Shown: piece after piece, positions 44,547 through 52,704 of the stretch
Layout of the letters: every line of letters begins with the position of its first letter
Numbering within the stretch: the stretch's first letter is position 1
Notes under the pieces: generated by a model
Database searches by the model: none
Told to the model about the DNA's origin: nothing
The model's input: the letters and a program-made list of their open reading frames with translations, nothing else
From: Hyphomicrobium sp.
GTDB lineage: Bacteria; Pseudomonadota; Alphaproteobacteria; Rhizobiales; Hyphomicrobiaceae
NCBI GenBank assembly: GCA_030148725.1
Contig: JASBSU010000040.1
Coordinates: 1-64,000 of the forward strand
Direction of reading: 5' to 3'
Length of the DNA stretch: 64,000 bases
Position numbers and translations under genes: made by a program

Positions 44547-45539
44547 CTAGAACCATACACCGGGCCAGCGGTAGCGCGGTCGCAGCTCGATGGGACCCAC
44601 GCCGATGAGCGAGATGCGGGGGCCTTCGGTGGTGTCGAGGGGAGGCATCGGCGGAGCCTCGAAGGCGGTTATTCTCGATATGCGCCGTTCCGTGTCGGTC
44701 GACAGACGCAGCATCGAGGGGAGGGCCACTTTGCGGGCCGGGACGGGCGGGAGGAGGTCGTCGAGCGGCTGGCCGGGAGAATTGTCGATGCGCGAAATAG
44801 CGGAGGCGACGCCCAGCGGGTCGCCGGTCAGCAGCGCGGCCGCGCGGTCGGCCTCCTGCTCGCGCGTGTGCGAGACCAACAGTTGCAGCAGGTTCATCAG
44901 GGCCGGCGCAAGCACCATCAGAATGATGCTCAGCCAGGGCGTCCGCTCGCCGCCGCTGATGGCTGCCAGAACATTGAGCGCGGCGAGCAAAAGCCCGACG
45001 TAATACAGCCCCTGCGCACAGCGGGAAATGAGATCGGTGATGCCGTAGACGAAGAGATCGCCGCGCTGGGCGTGGGCCACCTCACGCGCGATGACGGCGG
45101 CAACCTCCCGCATCGTCAGTCGGCGCAGCAGTCCTTCGGTGAGCGCTGTTGCGAAGCGATGCCTGTTGCCGAAGGAAAAGGCGGTGACGAGCATGCTCGG
45201 TACGACGTAGAGCTTCGGGGGTGCTGCGAGACCTGCGCGTCGCGCCAGCTCGCTCGCAATGCCGTCGAACTGTGCCAGGTCTCCCGACTGATAGGGACGA
45301 GCGCCGTAGATGCGCATTGCGGTCGTCGCCGGGAGGCGCGCGGCGACGATGACCATCGCAATAGCCGCAACTGCCACGGCGGCGACTGCGGTGGTGCCAA
45401 GCTGCGGCCACAGCGCGGCGGCGAGCAATGCGCAAAAGCCCAGGAGCAATAAGCCGGCCTGCAGGTAGTTGGCAAAGATGGCGCCGCGCGGCACAGGGCG
45501 ACTCGGGGTATTCTGAATATCGAGAGTCATAGCGCGCAT
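44547..45539 (-). CDS. M48-like (HtpX-type) membrane protein with a degenerate zinc motif
   Basis: This 330-residue protein has two N-terminal membrane helices (about residues 20-65) and two more near 175-225, the HtpX/M48B arrangement. The family HExxH motif should lie at VIAREVAHAQRGDLF, but the first His is Arg (REVAH; codon CGT). The downstream glutamate ligand region TREQEADRAAALLTG is kept. With one zinc ligand lost it may be catalytically weak or act as a pseudoprotease, unless this is a sequencing difference. It is divergent from the DUF5993-DsbB pair with only 25 bp between start codons. Confidence 0.82.
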   Translation of the reverse strand: MRAMTLDIQNTPSRPVPRGAIFANYLQAGLLLLGFCALLAAALWPQLGTTAVAAVAVAAIAMVIVAARLPATTAMRIYGARPYQSGDLAQFDGIASELARRAGLAAPPKLYVVPSMLVTAFSFGNRHRFATALTEGLLRRLTMREVAAVIAREVAHAQRGDLFVYGITDLISRCAQGLYYVGLLLAALNVLAAISGGERTPWLSIILMVLAPALMNLLQLLVSHTREQEADRAAALLTGDPLGVASAISRIDNSPGQPLDDLLPPVPARKVALPSMLRLSTDTERRISRITAFEAPPMPPLDTTEGPRISLIGVGPIELRPRYRWPGVWF

Positions 45540-45564
45540 CTGAGCCTAAACCGCGAGCGATTGC

Positions 45565-45723
45565 ATGGAGTTCTTTTTCGCCTTCTTCAATTTCGGGCTC
45601 GCGATGTGGCTGGCATGGCGCGCTTCGGCTCGCTTCGCGGGCTACGTCTTCTTCGTAGGGCTGGCGTTCATGGTGGCACTCTACCTGCGTCACGCGACCG
45701 ACGAGCTGGCGTTGGCGTTCTAG
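45565..45723 (+). CDS. DUF5993-like small membrane protein
   Basis: A 52-residue protein with two membrane helices (about residues 2-18 and 25-40) that ends YLRHATDELALAF. The HATD-x-L-x-L-x-F ending and the position directly before a dsbB-like gene match DUF5993 as I recall that family. The gene lies 7 bp before the DsbB-like gene, so co-translation is likely. A role as a DsbB partner or redox-system accessory protein is inferred from context only. Confidence 0.7.
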   Translation: MEFFFAFFNFGLAMWLAWRASARFAGYVFFVGLAFMVALYLRHATDELALAF

Positions 45724-45730
45724 GGGGAGG

Positions 45731-46285
45731 ATGACCGTGGAAATGACCGCCAAGACAGCGGTGACGCTCAATGCCTTGGCGCTTTATGGCATCTCGGCGG
45801 TTCTGATTATCGCTTTCTACTGGCAGCTGGCAGAGGGCGAATTGCCGTGCCCGCTATGCATGCTGCAGCGCGTGGCGTTCGCGGCGCTGACGGTCGGTCC
45901 GATCCTGGCCATTAAATTCGGGCCGCGGCCGAAGTACATGGGGCTGGTTATTATCGCTGCGGTGCTCGGAGCTGCGATCGCCGGCCGGCAGATGCTCATT
46001 CACATCATGCCGGGGGATCCAGGGTTCGGATCGACGCTTCTCGGCCTCCACTTTTACACCTGGGCCTTCCTGGGGTTCGTGGTGGCGTTGCTGGCGGCTG
46101 GGATGATGTTGGTCTTCGGCCCGCAGCAGACCGAGCCGGAGCGCATCCCGAGGCGGGGGCTGATCGAGGATGGCGCTGTCTGGCTCGTAATGTCGCTGGT
46201 GGCGCTGAACGCGCTCAGCGCGCTGGTGCAGTGCGGGTTCTCCGGATGTCCGGCGAACCCCGTGCGCTATGAGCTGCTGGGCTAG
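45731..46285 (+). CDS. Disulfide bond formation protein B-like (DsbB) membrane oxidoreductase
   Basis: The 184-residue protein has four or five predicted helices and the DsbB quinone-side motif LPCPLCMLQRVAF (Cys40 and Cys43). DsbB passes electrons from DsbA-type thiol oxidases to quinone in the inner membrane. The second cysteine pair, usually in a periplasmic loop, is instead near the C-terminus (VQCGFSGCPANP, Cys168 and Cys173). ATG 45731 touches GGGGGAGG with no spacer; GTG 45737 (6-bp spacing) or ATG 45743 may be the real start. Confidence 0.85.
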   Translation: MTVEMTAKTAVTLNALALYGISAVLIIAFYWQLAEGELPCPLCMLQRVAFAALTVGPILAIKFGPRPKYMGLVIIAAVLGAAIAGRQMLIHIMPGDPGFGSTLLGLHFYTWAFLGFVVALLAAGMMLVFGPQQTEPERIPRRGLIEDGAVWLVMSLVALNALSALVQCGFSGCPANPVRYELLG

Positions 46286-46291
46286 TCTCTT

Positions 46292-46921
46292 TCAGAACTT
46301 AGCCAAGAGCGCTTCGTCAGAGGTCGCGGGACGATGGTCCCACGTGGCCGAGATGGCGGGCACGATCTTCGCCGCGTCATCGACGACGGTAAAACGCACG
46401 TCGAGGCCTGGCCGGATGAAGGTGTCGGTCTTCATGTGCGTCAGAAGGCTCAGAAAGGGTGTCCAGAAGTCGTCGATGTTGGCGACGACGACTGGCTTGG
46501 TATGGCGTCCAAGCTGTACCCAGGTGAGTTGCTCGACCAGTTCCTCGAGCGTGCCGATACCGCCGGGTAGCGCCACGAATGCATCGGACCGATCGAACAT
46601 CAGCTGTTTGCGCTGGTGCATGTTCTCGGTGACGATCACCTCGTCCACGTCGCGGAGCATGGCTTCCTTCTCGACGAGGAACTGCGGGATGATGCCGGTT
46701 ACACGTCCGCCGTTCTCCAGGGTGGCGCGGGCGACCTCACCCATGAGGCCGAGGCTTCCACCGCCGTAGACGAGGCCGATGTCGTTGTGGGCCATGGCGG
46801 CGCCGAGTGTCTGGGCCGCTTCCTTGTAGGCCGGGTTCAAACCCAGCCCTGAGCCGCAGTAGACGCACACGTTGCGTGCCCCATCTGCGATCTTCTTTCC
46901 GTTCAAACGTCTGCTACTCAT
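46292..46921 (-). CDS. LOG family (TIGR00730) nucleotide phosphoribohydrolase
   Basis: A 209-residue Rossmann-like protein with the nucleotide loop VYGGGSLGLMGEVA and the family signature ALPGGIGTLEELVEQLTW. Relatives hydrolyse AMP or cytokinin riboside monophosphate to ribose 5-phosphate and a free base. In bacteria the usual role is nucleotide salvage or an unassigned housekeeping task rather than plant hormone production. It is convergent with the DsbB gene (6 bp) and transcribed away from the TolA-like gene. Confidence 0.92.
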   Translation of the reverse strand: MSSRRLNGKKIADGARNVCVYCGSGLGLNPAYKEAAQTLGAAMAHNDIGLVYGGGSLGLMGEVARATLENGGRVTGIIPQFLVEKEAMLRDVDEVIVTENMHQRKQLMFDRSDAFVALPGGIGTLEELVEQLTWVQLGRHTKPVVVANIDDFWTPFLSLLTHMKTDTFIRPGLDVRFTVVDDAAKIVPAISATWDHRPATSDEALLAKF

Positions 46922-47202
46922 TCAAATTTCCGGCGTTGCTTCAAAATTCCCACTGTGGGGACAGGCTTATATGGGGATTGGTTTGATCGTGTGACAGCTC
47001 ATTCTAGCCGCACGGGCAGCGTTAATTGCGGCAGTCGCGCCATAGCTCGGGCGGCGCCGTTATCGGTTTTGCGTTCGTGGTTTGGCGGCCTGCCGGAGTT
47101 GTGCTTAAAGGACATAGGGCAGGCGGCATCTCATAGAACCGCCAGAAAAAACAGGTGTCCGCGTCGCGTTCTCGGCGTGGATTATCGGGAGCGTCGACGG
47201 GG

Positions 47203-48924
47203 ATGACGAGTATGCGTTCCCTCTTCGTGCTAGCGATTTCGCTTGGCACGCATGGAGCTGTCGCGGCCGAGGGGCAGCCGAACACCGATACGCCGGAGCT
47301 GCGTCAGCGTGCCGAGGATTTGGCGCGGGCGGCTTCGGAGCGGTTCACAGATATTCTCGATGGCGACCGAAAGGCGGTCGCGCAAGCGAAGGAGCCGCCG
47401 CGCCCGGAGCAGCCGCAGGCGCATGGCGATGCCCGCATGAAGCAGGTCTGGGATTGGCTGGAGCGTTCGGCGCAATCCTATGACGACGTGGTCGTCGCGC
47501 AGCTCAAGAGCAAGGACGACACCTGGACGACGATCGTCGAGGGGCCTGGCGGGGCCGGGGCTGCCAGCGAGTCGGCGCCCGAGCTGCGCGGCTGGAGCGG
47601 GCTCATCGAGCACGTCCGACACTGGTTGGCGCGCGCCAACCGCGCCTATCGCACGCAGATCGTGACGCCGCTCAGCACGCGTGACGGGCAGACATTGCCG
47701 GCCGAGGCGGAGCCGCGGGCGCCGATTGCCGCTTCTGCATCGGGGTCGGGAGCGCAGACGGCACCTGCTTCGGCGATGGCGCAGGAGCAAGCGGCGGAGG
47801 CGATCCGGCGCGAGGCAGAGGCTGCGGATAAACTGCGTCACGAGGCGCAGGCGGCGGAAGAAAAGCGCGCCGCCGAGGAAGCGGAATCGAAGAAACGTGC
47901 GCAGCTGCAGGCGGCCGACATCCAGCGCCGCGCCGATGAAGAGAAACGGCTTGCCGCTGCCGCAGCTGAAAAACGCAAGGCGCGGGAAGAGGCGCGTGCC
48001 AGGCTGATCAAGGAAGCCGAGGACAAGCGCGCGGCCGACGAGGCAGAATCCAAGCGTCGTGCGGAAGCGCAGGCAGCCGAAATCCAGCGTCGTGCCGATG
48101 AGGAAAAACGCCGCGAGGCAGACGCTGCCGCCAAGACGAAGGCGGATGCGGAAGCCAAACGGGTCGCGGAAGCCGCCGAGGCGAAGCGGAAAGCGGATGA
48201 GGCGCGACGGCAGGCCGAGGAGGCCGATGCTGCCGAGCGTGTTGCCGTTGCGCAGTACGAGGCTGAGACCAAGCGCAAGGCTGACATCGACGCCGAGGCG
48301 ACGAAGCGCATGGAGGCCGCTGCGCGCTCGAAAGAGGCGGCGCGTGCGTCGGCGGTTGCTCCGACGCCAAGTGGTGCGGGCCCCTCGAAGGGGCCATCGG
48401 CGTCTGCGGCAGCCGCGCCGGCGAAGAACTCTGGACAGCAGCAAAGTGCTGATGCTCGCTCTGGCAAGGGCGTCGTGTCCGAAGATTCGAGCGTTGCCAT
48501 GCCTGTCGTGCCGGAAAAGAAGCCGGCCGACGACCGTGGTGCAGCCAAGGCGACTGCGAAGTCTCGCGAGGATGCGGTTGACGAAGCAATCGCCGTTCCA
48601 ACGCGCACGAAAAAGACGAAGTCCGCTTCGCGCGCTGCTGGCAAGGGCAAGTCGTACGCGTATGCGAAGAAGGCGAAGCGCCACGCGGCCTACAAGGCTG
48701 GATTTGGCAAGCGCCCCAAGGCGCATGTTCGCAAGCGCCGGTGGGAGCATGGGACGATATTCGTCGTGCGGCACTGCGCCTGTCGCTGTGGCCGTCAGCT
48801 GGTCAGACCGCGCACGTACGGAAGCGCTGGGCGTCATGTTCGCGTAAAACGTGGGCACCACGTGACCGGCAAGCATCGCGGAGGCCGGGTTACGCACTGG
48901 CACCGCCGTCACTATATTGACTGA
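47203..48924 (+). CDS. TolA-like exported coiled-coil protein with basic His/Arg-rich tail
   Basis: About 573 residues. A signal peptide (MRSLFVLAISLGTHGAVAAE) is followed by a helical domain with a Trp motif (QVWDWLERSAQSYDDVV). Then comes a very long Ala/Glu/Lys/Arg heptad-type coiled coil (about residues 185-400) with a duplicated 30-residue unit. A disordered Ala/Pro/Ser linker follows, and then a strongly basic tail with HVRKRRWEHG, CACRCG and HHVTGKHRGG and the ending HWHRRHYID. The architecture recalls TolA or IgA-protease-like coiled coils but there is no TolA C-terminal domain. A terminator follows. Start may be ATG 47212. Confidence 0.75.
   Translation: MTSMRSLFVLAISLGTHGAVAAEGQPNTDTPELRQRAEDLARAASERFTDILDGDRKAVAQAKEPPRPEQPQAHGDARMKQVWDWLERSAQSYDDVVVAQLKSKDDTWTTIVEGPGGAGAASESAPELRGWSGLIEHVRHWLARANRAYRTQIVTPLSTRDGQTLPAEAEPRAPIAASASGSGAQTAPASAMAQEQAAEAIRREAEAADKLRHEAQAAEEKRAAEEAESKKRAQLQAADIQRRADEEKRLAAAAAEKRKAREEARARLIKEAEDKRAADEAESKRRAEAQAAEIQRRADEEKRREADAAAKTKADAEAKRVAEAAEAKRKADEARRQAEEADAAERVAVAQYEAETKRKADIDAEATKRMEAAARSKEAARASAVAPTPSGAGPSKGPSASAAAAPAKNSGQQQSADARSGKGVVSEDSSVAMPVVPEKKPADDRGAAKATAKSREDAVDEAIAVPTRTKKTKSASRAAGKGKSYAYAKKAKRHAAYKAGFGKRPKAHVRKRRWEHGTIFVVRHCACRCGRQLVRPRTYGSAGRHVRVKRGHHVTGKHRGGRVTHWHRRHYID
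47863..48114 (+). repeat. Duplicated 30-codon unit inside the coiled-coil gene
   Basis: The protein segment from 47863-47952 (KRAAEEAESKKRAQLQAADI, then QRRADEEKRL) recurs at 48025-48114 with about 24 of 30 residues identical, 162 bp later. It looks like an internal duplication within the coiled-coil region. Confidence 0.7.
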
Positions 48925-48949
48925 GGCGGGACGCGGACCTAGCGGTTCT

Positions 48950-48972
48950 GGCGCGCGCTAAGGCGCCTTTTT
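48950..48972 (+). terminator. Rho-independent terminator after the coiled-coil gene
   Basis: GGCGC at 48950-48954 pairs with GCGCC at 48963-48967, with an 8-base loop, and TTTTT follows at once (48968-48972). It is 26 bp after the stop codon. Confidence 0.75.
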
Positions 48973-48988
48973 CAGAACAGCAGGTTGC

Positions 48989-50929
48989 ATGTTATTTCGC
49001 TCCGCCAGTCCGGCTGCCCCAAACGATCGCGAGGGTCGCTCTGATGCGCGCCTCAGCCATTGGGAGGGCTTGCTCGGACTGCTGCCGCTGATCTGGCCTG
49101 CAAACCGCCCGGACTTGCGGGTTCGCGTGGTCTTGGCTTTCGGCGTGCTTCTGGTCGCGAAGCTGATCACCGTCGCGGTGCCGATCTTCTACAAGGACGC
49201 CACCGACCTGTTGACGGCGGCTGCGGGGAGCGGGGCTCCGAACACCGGGCAAATGATGGCGACCGGGGTCATCATGCTGATCCTGGCGTACGGCGTCGGG
49301 CGCATCCTCATGATGGCGCTGACGCAGGTGCGCGACATCATCTTCACGGAGGTCGGGCAGAACGCCGTCCGCCTGCTCAACAATCGGACGTTCGAGCATC
49401 TGCATCGGCTGTCGCTGCGCTTTCATCTGGAGCGGCGCACGGGCGGCCTGTCGCGGGTGATCGAACGCGCAGCGCGCGGCGTCGAGCTGATCATCCGCAT
49501 GGGCATTCTCAACGTTGTGCCGACGGCGCTCGAACTGCTGCTCGTGTCGGGCATGCTGCTCTACTATTTCAACTGGCGCTTCGTTGCGATCGTGTTCGCG
49601 ACCATCGGCGTCTACATGTGGTTCACGTTCGCGGCCAGCGAGCGGCGCATCGCGATCCGTCGCGAGATGAACGACAGCGACACCGAGGCCAATACGAAGG
49701 CGATCGATAGTCTCCTGAACTTCGAGACGGTGAAGTACTTCGGCAACGAGGAACTGGAGGCGCGGCGGTTCGACGTGTCGATGGCGCGTTACGAGCGGGC
49801 TGCCATCAAGACGTTTCGCTCACTGGGCGTGCTCAACACGGGCCAGACGCTGATCTACACGGTCGGCATGACCGCGTGCATGCTGCTTGCGGCGCGCGGC
49901 GTCGTGCAAGGCACACACACCATCGGCGAGTTCGTGATGGTCAACGCGCTGCTGATCCAGCTCTATATGCCGCTCAACTTCCTCGGCATGGTCTATCGCG
50001 ACATCAAACAGGGGCTGGTGGATCTCGAAGCGATGCTGTCGCTGCTCGGGGAGCGCCCTGAGATATTAGATCGGCCCGGAGCCGAGCCGCTCGATGCGAG
50101 GCGCGGGGAGATCCGTTTCGATCATGTGACCTTCGCCTACGACGAAGACGGGCGTGACGTTCTGAAGGATGTGTCATTCGAAGTTCCGGCCGGAAAGATG
50201 GTCGCGATCGTCGGTCCATCGGGCGCGGGCAAATCGACCATCGCGCGCATCCTGTTCCGCTTCTACGACATCCAGGATGGACGGGTTACGATCGACGGAG
50301 AGGATATCCGGGACGTCACGCAGAAGAGTTTGCGCCAGGCGATCGGCGTCGTCCCTCAGGACAGCGTGCTGTTCAACGATACGGTTTTCTACAACATCAA
50401 GTACGGCCGGCCCGATGCGACGGACGAGGAGGTCTACGCGGCGGCGCGGCTCGCGCGGATCGACGGGTTCATCCGCTCGCTGCCGCTCGGCTACAAGACG
50501 ATGGTCGGCGAAAGGGGCTTGAAGCTGTCAGGTGGCGAGAAACAGCGCGTCGCCATTGCGCGCACGATCCTCAAAGGTCCGCCGATCCTCATCCTGGATG
50601 AGGCAACGAGCGCGCTCGACAGCCATACCGAGCGCGAGATTCAGGACGCGCTCGATCAGGTGGCGAAGAACCGGACCTCGCTCGTCATTGCGCACCGGCT
50701 GTCGACGATCATTCACGCTGACAACATTCTGGTGCTCGAGAAGGGCCGCGTCGTCGAGCAGGGCACGCACAGCGAGCTGATCGCCAAGGGCGGGCTCTAT
50801 GCAGGCTTGTGGAACCGTCAGCGCGAGGCTGAAAAGGCGCGCGAGACGTTGGTGCACGTGCTGGAGGACGCAGAGCGCGAGGGTGCTCTCAGTGCGGATG
50901 ACGTGCGCCTCATGACGACGGTCAAATAA
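48989..50929 (+). CDS. Atm1/ABCB7-type ABC exporter (permease fused to ATPase)
   Basis: The 646-residue half-transporter has six membrane helices (about residues 35-315) and a C-terminal ATPase: Walker A VGPSGAGKSTIARILF, Q-loop VPQDSVLFNDTV, signature LSGGEKQRVAIART, Walker B ILILDEATSALD, switch His in VIAHRLSTI. The helix 4-6 sequence (RREMNDSDTEANTKAIDSL and LLNFETVKYFGNE) is diagnostic of Atm1-like proteins, which export glutathione-linked sulfur or heavy-metal complexes and support cytosolic Fe-S assembly and metal detoxification. No Fe-S assembly operon is adjacent. It acts as a homodimer in the inner membrane. Confidence 0.93.
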   Translation: MLFRSASPAAPNDREGRSDARLSHWEGLLGLLPLIWPANRPDLRVRVVLAFGVLLVAKLITVAVPIFYKDATDLLTAAAGSGAPNTGQMMATGVIMLILAYGVGRILMMALTQVRDIIFTEVGQNAVRLLNNRTFEHLHRLSLRFHLERRTGGLSRVIERAARGVELIIRMGILNVVPTALELLLVSGMLLYYFNWRFVAIVFATIGVYMWFTFAASERRIAIRREMNDSDTEANTKAIDSLLNFETVKYFGNEELEARRFDVSMARYERAAIKTFRSLGVLNTGQTLIYTVGMTACMLLAARGVVQGTHTIGEFVMVNALLIQLYMPLNFLGMVYRDIKQGLVDLEAMLSLLGERPEILDRPGAEPLDARRGEIRFDHVTFAYDEDGRDVLKDVSFEVPAGKMVAIVGPSGAGKSTIARILFRFYDIQDGRVTIDGEDIRDVTQKSLRQAIGVVPQDSVLFNDTVFYNIKYGRPDATDEEVYAAARLARIDGFIRSLPLGYKTMVGERGLKLSGGEKQRVAIARTILKGPPILILDEATSALDSHTEREIQDALDQVAKNRTSLVIAHRLSTIIHADNILVLEKGRVVEQGTHSELIAKGGLYAGLWNRQREAEKARETLVHVLEDAEREGALSADDVRLMTTVK

Positions 50930-50958
50930 AAATGCCGGCCGCTGGCGGGCGGCCGGCA
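50924..50958 (-). terminator. Strong rho-independent terminator of the pseudoazurin transcript
   Basis: TGCCGGCCGC pairs with GCGGCCGGCA in a perfect 10-bp stem (50933-50942 with 50949-50958) around a 6-base loop. On the minus strand it is followed by TTTTTATTT, ideal for ending the pseudoazurin mRNA. The T-run overlaps the end of the convergent ABC transporter gene. Confidence 0.85.
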
Positions 50959-51015
50959 CGGGCCGAACGACGATGCGGGATGCCATCTGGGAATCGTTCG
51001 CCGGCTCCGATCTCT

Positions 51016-51459
51016 TTACGGCGTGTTTTGCTTGAGGAGCTCGTCCCACCTCTTTTTGGCTCCGCCGGGTGCCTTGTAGGCGTCCAGCTGTGATTGGTTT
51101 TCCGGTTTGCCGGCAACGATGAGCGCCACCATGCCCATGGTGTAGTGCGGGTGACATTTGATGCCGTAGTAGCCCGGCTTCTCCACCACGAACTCCGCGT
51201 CGTGGTTCATCTCGCCCTTCAAAGGCTCGACGCCTTCGGGCCAGACGTCGGCGATCGCCTCGGCGTTGTGGTTCTTGTCGACGAGCACGAACTTCACCGT
51301 GTCGCCCGGCTCCACCTTCAGGAAGTCGGGCTCGAACACCATGAACTTGCCCTTTCCGTTGCTGTTCTTGATCTTGATTTCGTGGTCGGCGGCGGAGGCA
51401 GCGCCGGCGGCGCAGGTCAGTGTCACAGCCAATAGCGAAGCCAGTCTCAGCGGTCTCAT
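51016..51459 (-). CDS. Pseudoazurin (periplasmic type 1 copper protein)
   Basis: A 147-residue precursor beginning MRPLRLASLLAVTL with signal cleavage after ASA (near residue 23); GGAGG is six bases before ATG 51459. Copper ligands are all present: His64 (DKNHNAE), Cys102 and His105 (IKCHPH), Met110 (TMGM). The His-Cys spacing of 38 residues matches known pseudoazurins. The protein shuttles electrons in the periplasm, classically to copper nitrite reductase or nitrous-oxide reductase; no denitrification gene is in this window. It is monocistronic, with its own terminator and a palindrome-marked promoter. Confidence 0.93.
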   Translation of the reverse strand: MRPLRLASLLAVTLTCAAGAASAADHEIKIKNSNGKGKFMVFEPDFLKVEPGDTVKFVLVDKNHNAEAIADVWPEGVEPLKGEMNHDAEFVVEKPGYYGIKCHPHYTMGMVALIVAGKPENQSQLDAYKAPGGAKKRWDELLKQNTP

Positions 51460-51474
51460 CGGCGCCTCCGTGAT

Positions 51475-51515
51475 TCTATACAAAAATAGTATAGATATTG
51501 TGCGTCAGTCGTCAA
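51475..51515 (-). promoter_or_regulatory. Sigma-70 promoter with overlapping palindrome, pseudoazurin
   Basis: On the minus strand, TTGACG (51510-51515) and TATACT (51488-51493) are 16 bp apart, a near-consensus sigma-70 promoter. A perfect inverted repeat TCTATAC-N7-GTATAGA (51475-51495) covers the -10 and the expected start point. That position is typical of a repressor operator. The 5' untranslated region would be only about 20 bases. It is not an FNR box. Confidence 0.65.
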
Positions 51516-51620
51516 CGCGTGATTTGTTGCCATCCTCGGCAGAATGGGAGTTTGTTCGCGTTAGGGTGACGGAAGCGTCTTGGCCGCTACCTTGTCGAGG
51601 CGCAGGGAGGCGCTGAGCGG

Positions 51621-52346
51621 ATGTGGGAGCAACTCAGGCCGAGGCTGGACGCGATGGTGCGCGAGCTTGGTCATATTCTGAGCGAAGTTGCCCTGCTGCT
51701 CGGGCGCCTGCTAATGACGCTGTGGGAGATCGTGCGTCCAAGCGTGATCTTCCTGCTGAATGTCGTCGCGGCGCTGATCCTGATCTTCGAGGAGTGGGGT
51801 TGGCGTCCACTCTCCGACCTGCTCGCGCGTCTTGCTCGCTATCCGCTATGGGCGAAGCTGGAGCGGTTCATTGCGGGGTTGCCGCCGTACGGCGCATTGC
51901 TGGCGTTGGCCATTCCGAGCGCGGTCCTCATTCCAGCCAAGCTGCTCGGCGTCTATTTCCTGACGACAGGTCACCTCATAAGCGCGGGCATCGTGATCTT
52001 CTTCGCCAAGATTGCGTCGACCGCGCTGATCGCGCGGGTGTTTCTCCTGACGAAGCCTGCGCTCATGCAGATCGGCTGGTTTGCACGCGCCTATGAGATC
52101 TTCGTGCCGTGGAAGGATCGGCTGTTCGCTTGGATCCGTGCGTCGTGGGTTTGGCGGTATGGCCGTGTCGTCAAATGGCGCGTGCGCAACGCTGTTCGCG
52201 AGCGATGGATGCGGTTGAAGCCGCACGCGGACGAGGTGTTGCGCATCGTGAGGGCGCGCGCCGTCAGGTTTCGGCACCAGATCGGCGTCGTATGGCGCGA
52301 GGGCAAGGAGCGTATCGCGCGGCTAAGTCACGATTCTTCGCGGTAG
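51621..52346 (+). CDS. Conserved membrane protein of unknown function
   Basis: The 241-residue protein has hydrophobic segments near residues 38-55, 90-110 and 115-140 (SVIFLLNVVAALILIF, GALLALAIPSAVLIPAKL, ISAGIVIFFAKIASTALIA) and a long basic C-terminal helix rich in Arg and Trp that is probably cytoplasmic. No catalytic motif is visible. It stands alone between pseudoazurin (divergent) and soxZ (convergent). Similar proteins are known in Hyphomicrobiales as uncharacterised, to my recollection. Confidence 0.75.
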   Translation: MWEQLRPRLDAMVRELGHILSEVALLLGRLLMTLWEIVRPSVIFLLNVVAALILIFEEWGWRPLSDLLARLARYPLWAKLERFIAGLPPYGALLALAIPSAVLIPAKLLGVYFLTTGHLISAGIVIFFAKIASTALIARVFLLTKPALMQIGWFARAYEIFVPWKDRLFAWIRASWVWRYGRVVKWRVRNAVRERWMRLKPHADEVLRIVRARAVRFRHQIGVVWREGKERIARLSHDSSR

Positions 52347-52366
52347 CTGCCGCCGCGCGACGGCGG

Positions 52367-52693
52367 CTAAGAGACGTTGAGGGGTAGCTTCTCGACCGTG
52401 GTCGTGCCTTCATCGTCGAGCCAAGTCAGTGTGAGCGTGCCGGGACCTGGTACGCGCATGAAGAATGCGATGTAGGGATTTGCTGCGACGCCGGAGCCTA
52501 GCGTCGCTGAGAACACTTCCTGGTCCTCGAAGCGTGCCGTGAACGTGTGGATGATGTCGCGCGGAATGACGTTTCCGGCCGCGTCCTTGCGGTTGCCCGT
52601 CTCCATGATGTGCGTCGCGAGCGTTTTGATCTCGATGATCTCGCCGGTGTTGATCGTATCGGGCAATTTAATGCGCGGTGGCTTTTTCATCAT
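52367..52693 (-). CDS. soxZ: Thiosulfate oxidation carrier complex protein SoxZ
   Basis: The 108-residue beta-sandwich subunit has the SoxZ pattern PPRIKLPDTINTGEIIEIKT, HIMETGNRKDAAGNVIPRDI and FFMRVPGPGTLTLTWLDDEG. SoxYZ carries sulfur intermediates on a cysteine of SoxY during thiosulfate or sulfide oxidation in the periplasm. SoxZ itself has no signal peptide and is usually co-exported with SoxY. GAGGAC lies eight bases before the ATG; the gene starts 11 bp after the soxY stop. Confidence 0.93.
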   Translation of the reverse strand: MMKKPPRIKLPDTINTGEIIEIKTLATHIMETGNRKDAAGNVIPRDIIHTFTARFEDQEVFSATLGSGVAANPYIAFFMRVPGPGTLTLTWLDDEGTTTVEKLPLNVS

Positions 52694-52704
52694 GATGGAT
52701 GTCC

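Noticed and set aside
47230-48912. 560-codon minus-strand frame opposite the coiled-coil gene
   Set aside because: Produced by the repetitive high-GC composition; the plus-strand frame has a signal peptide and terminator.
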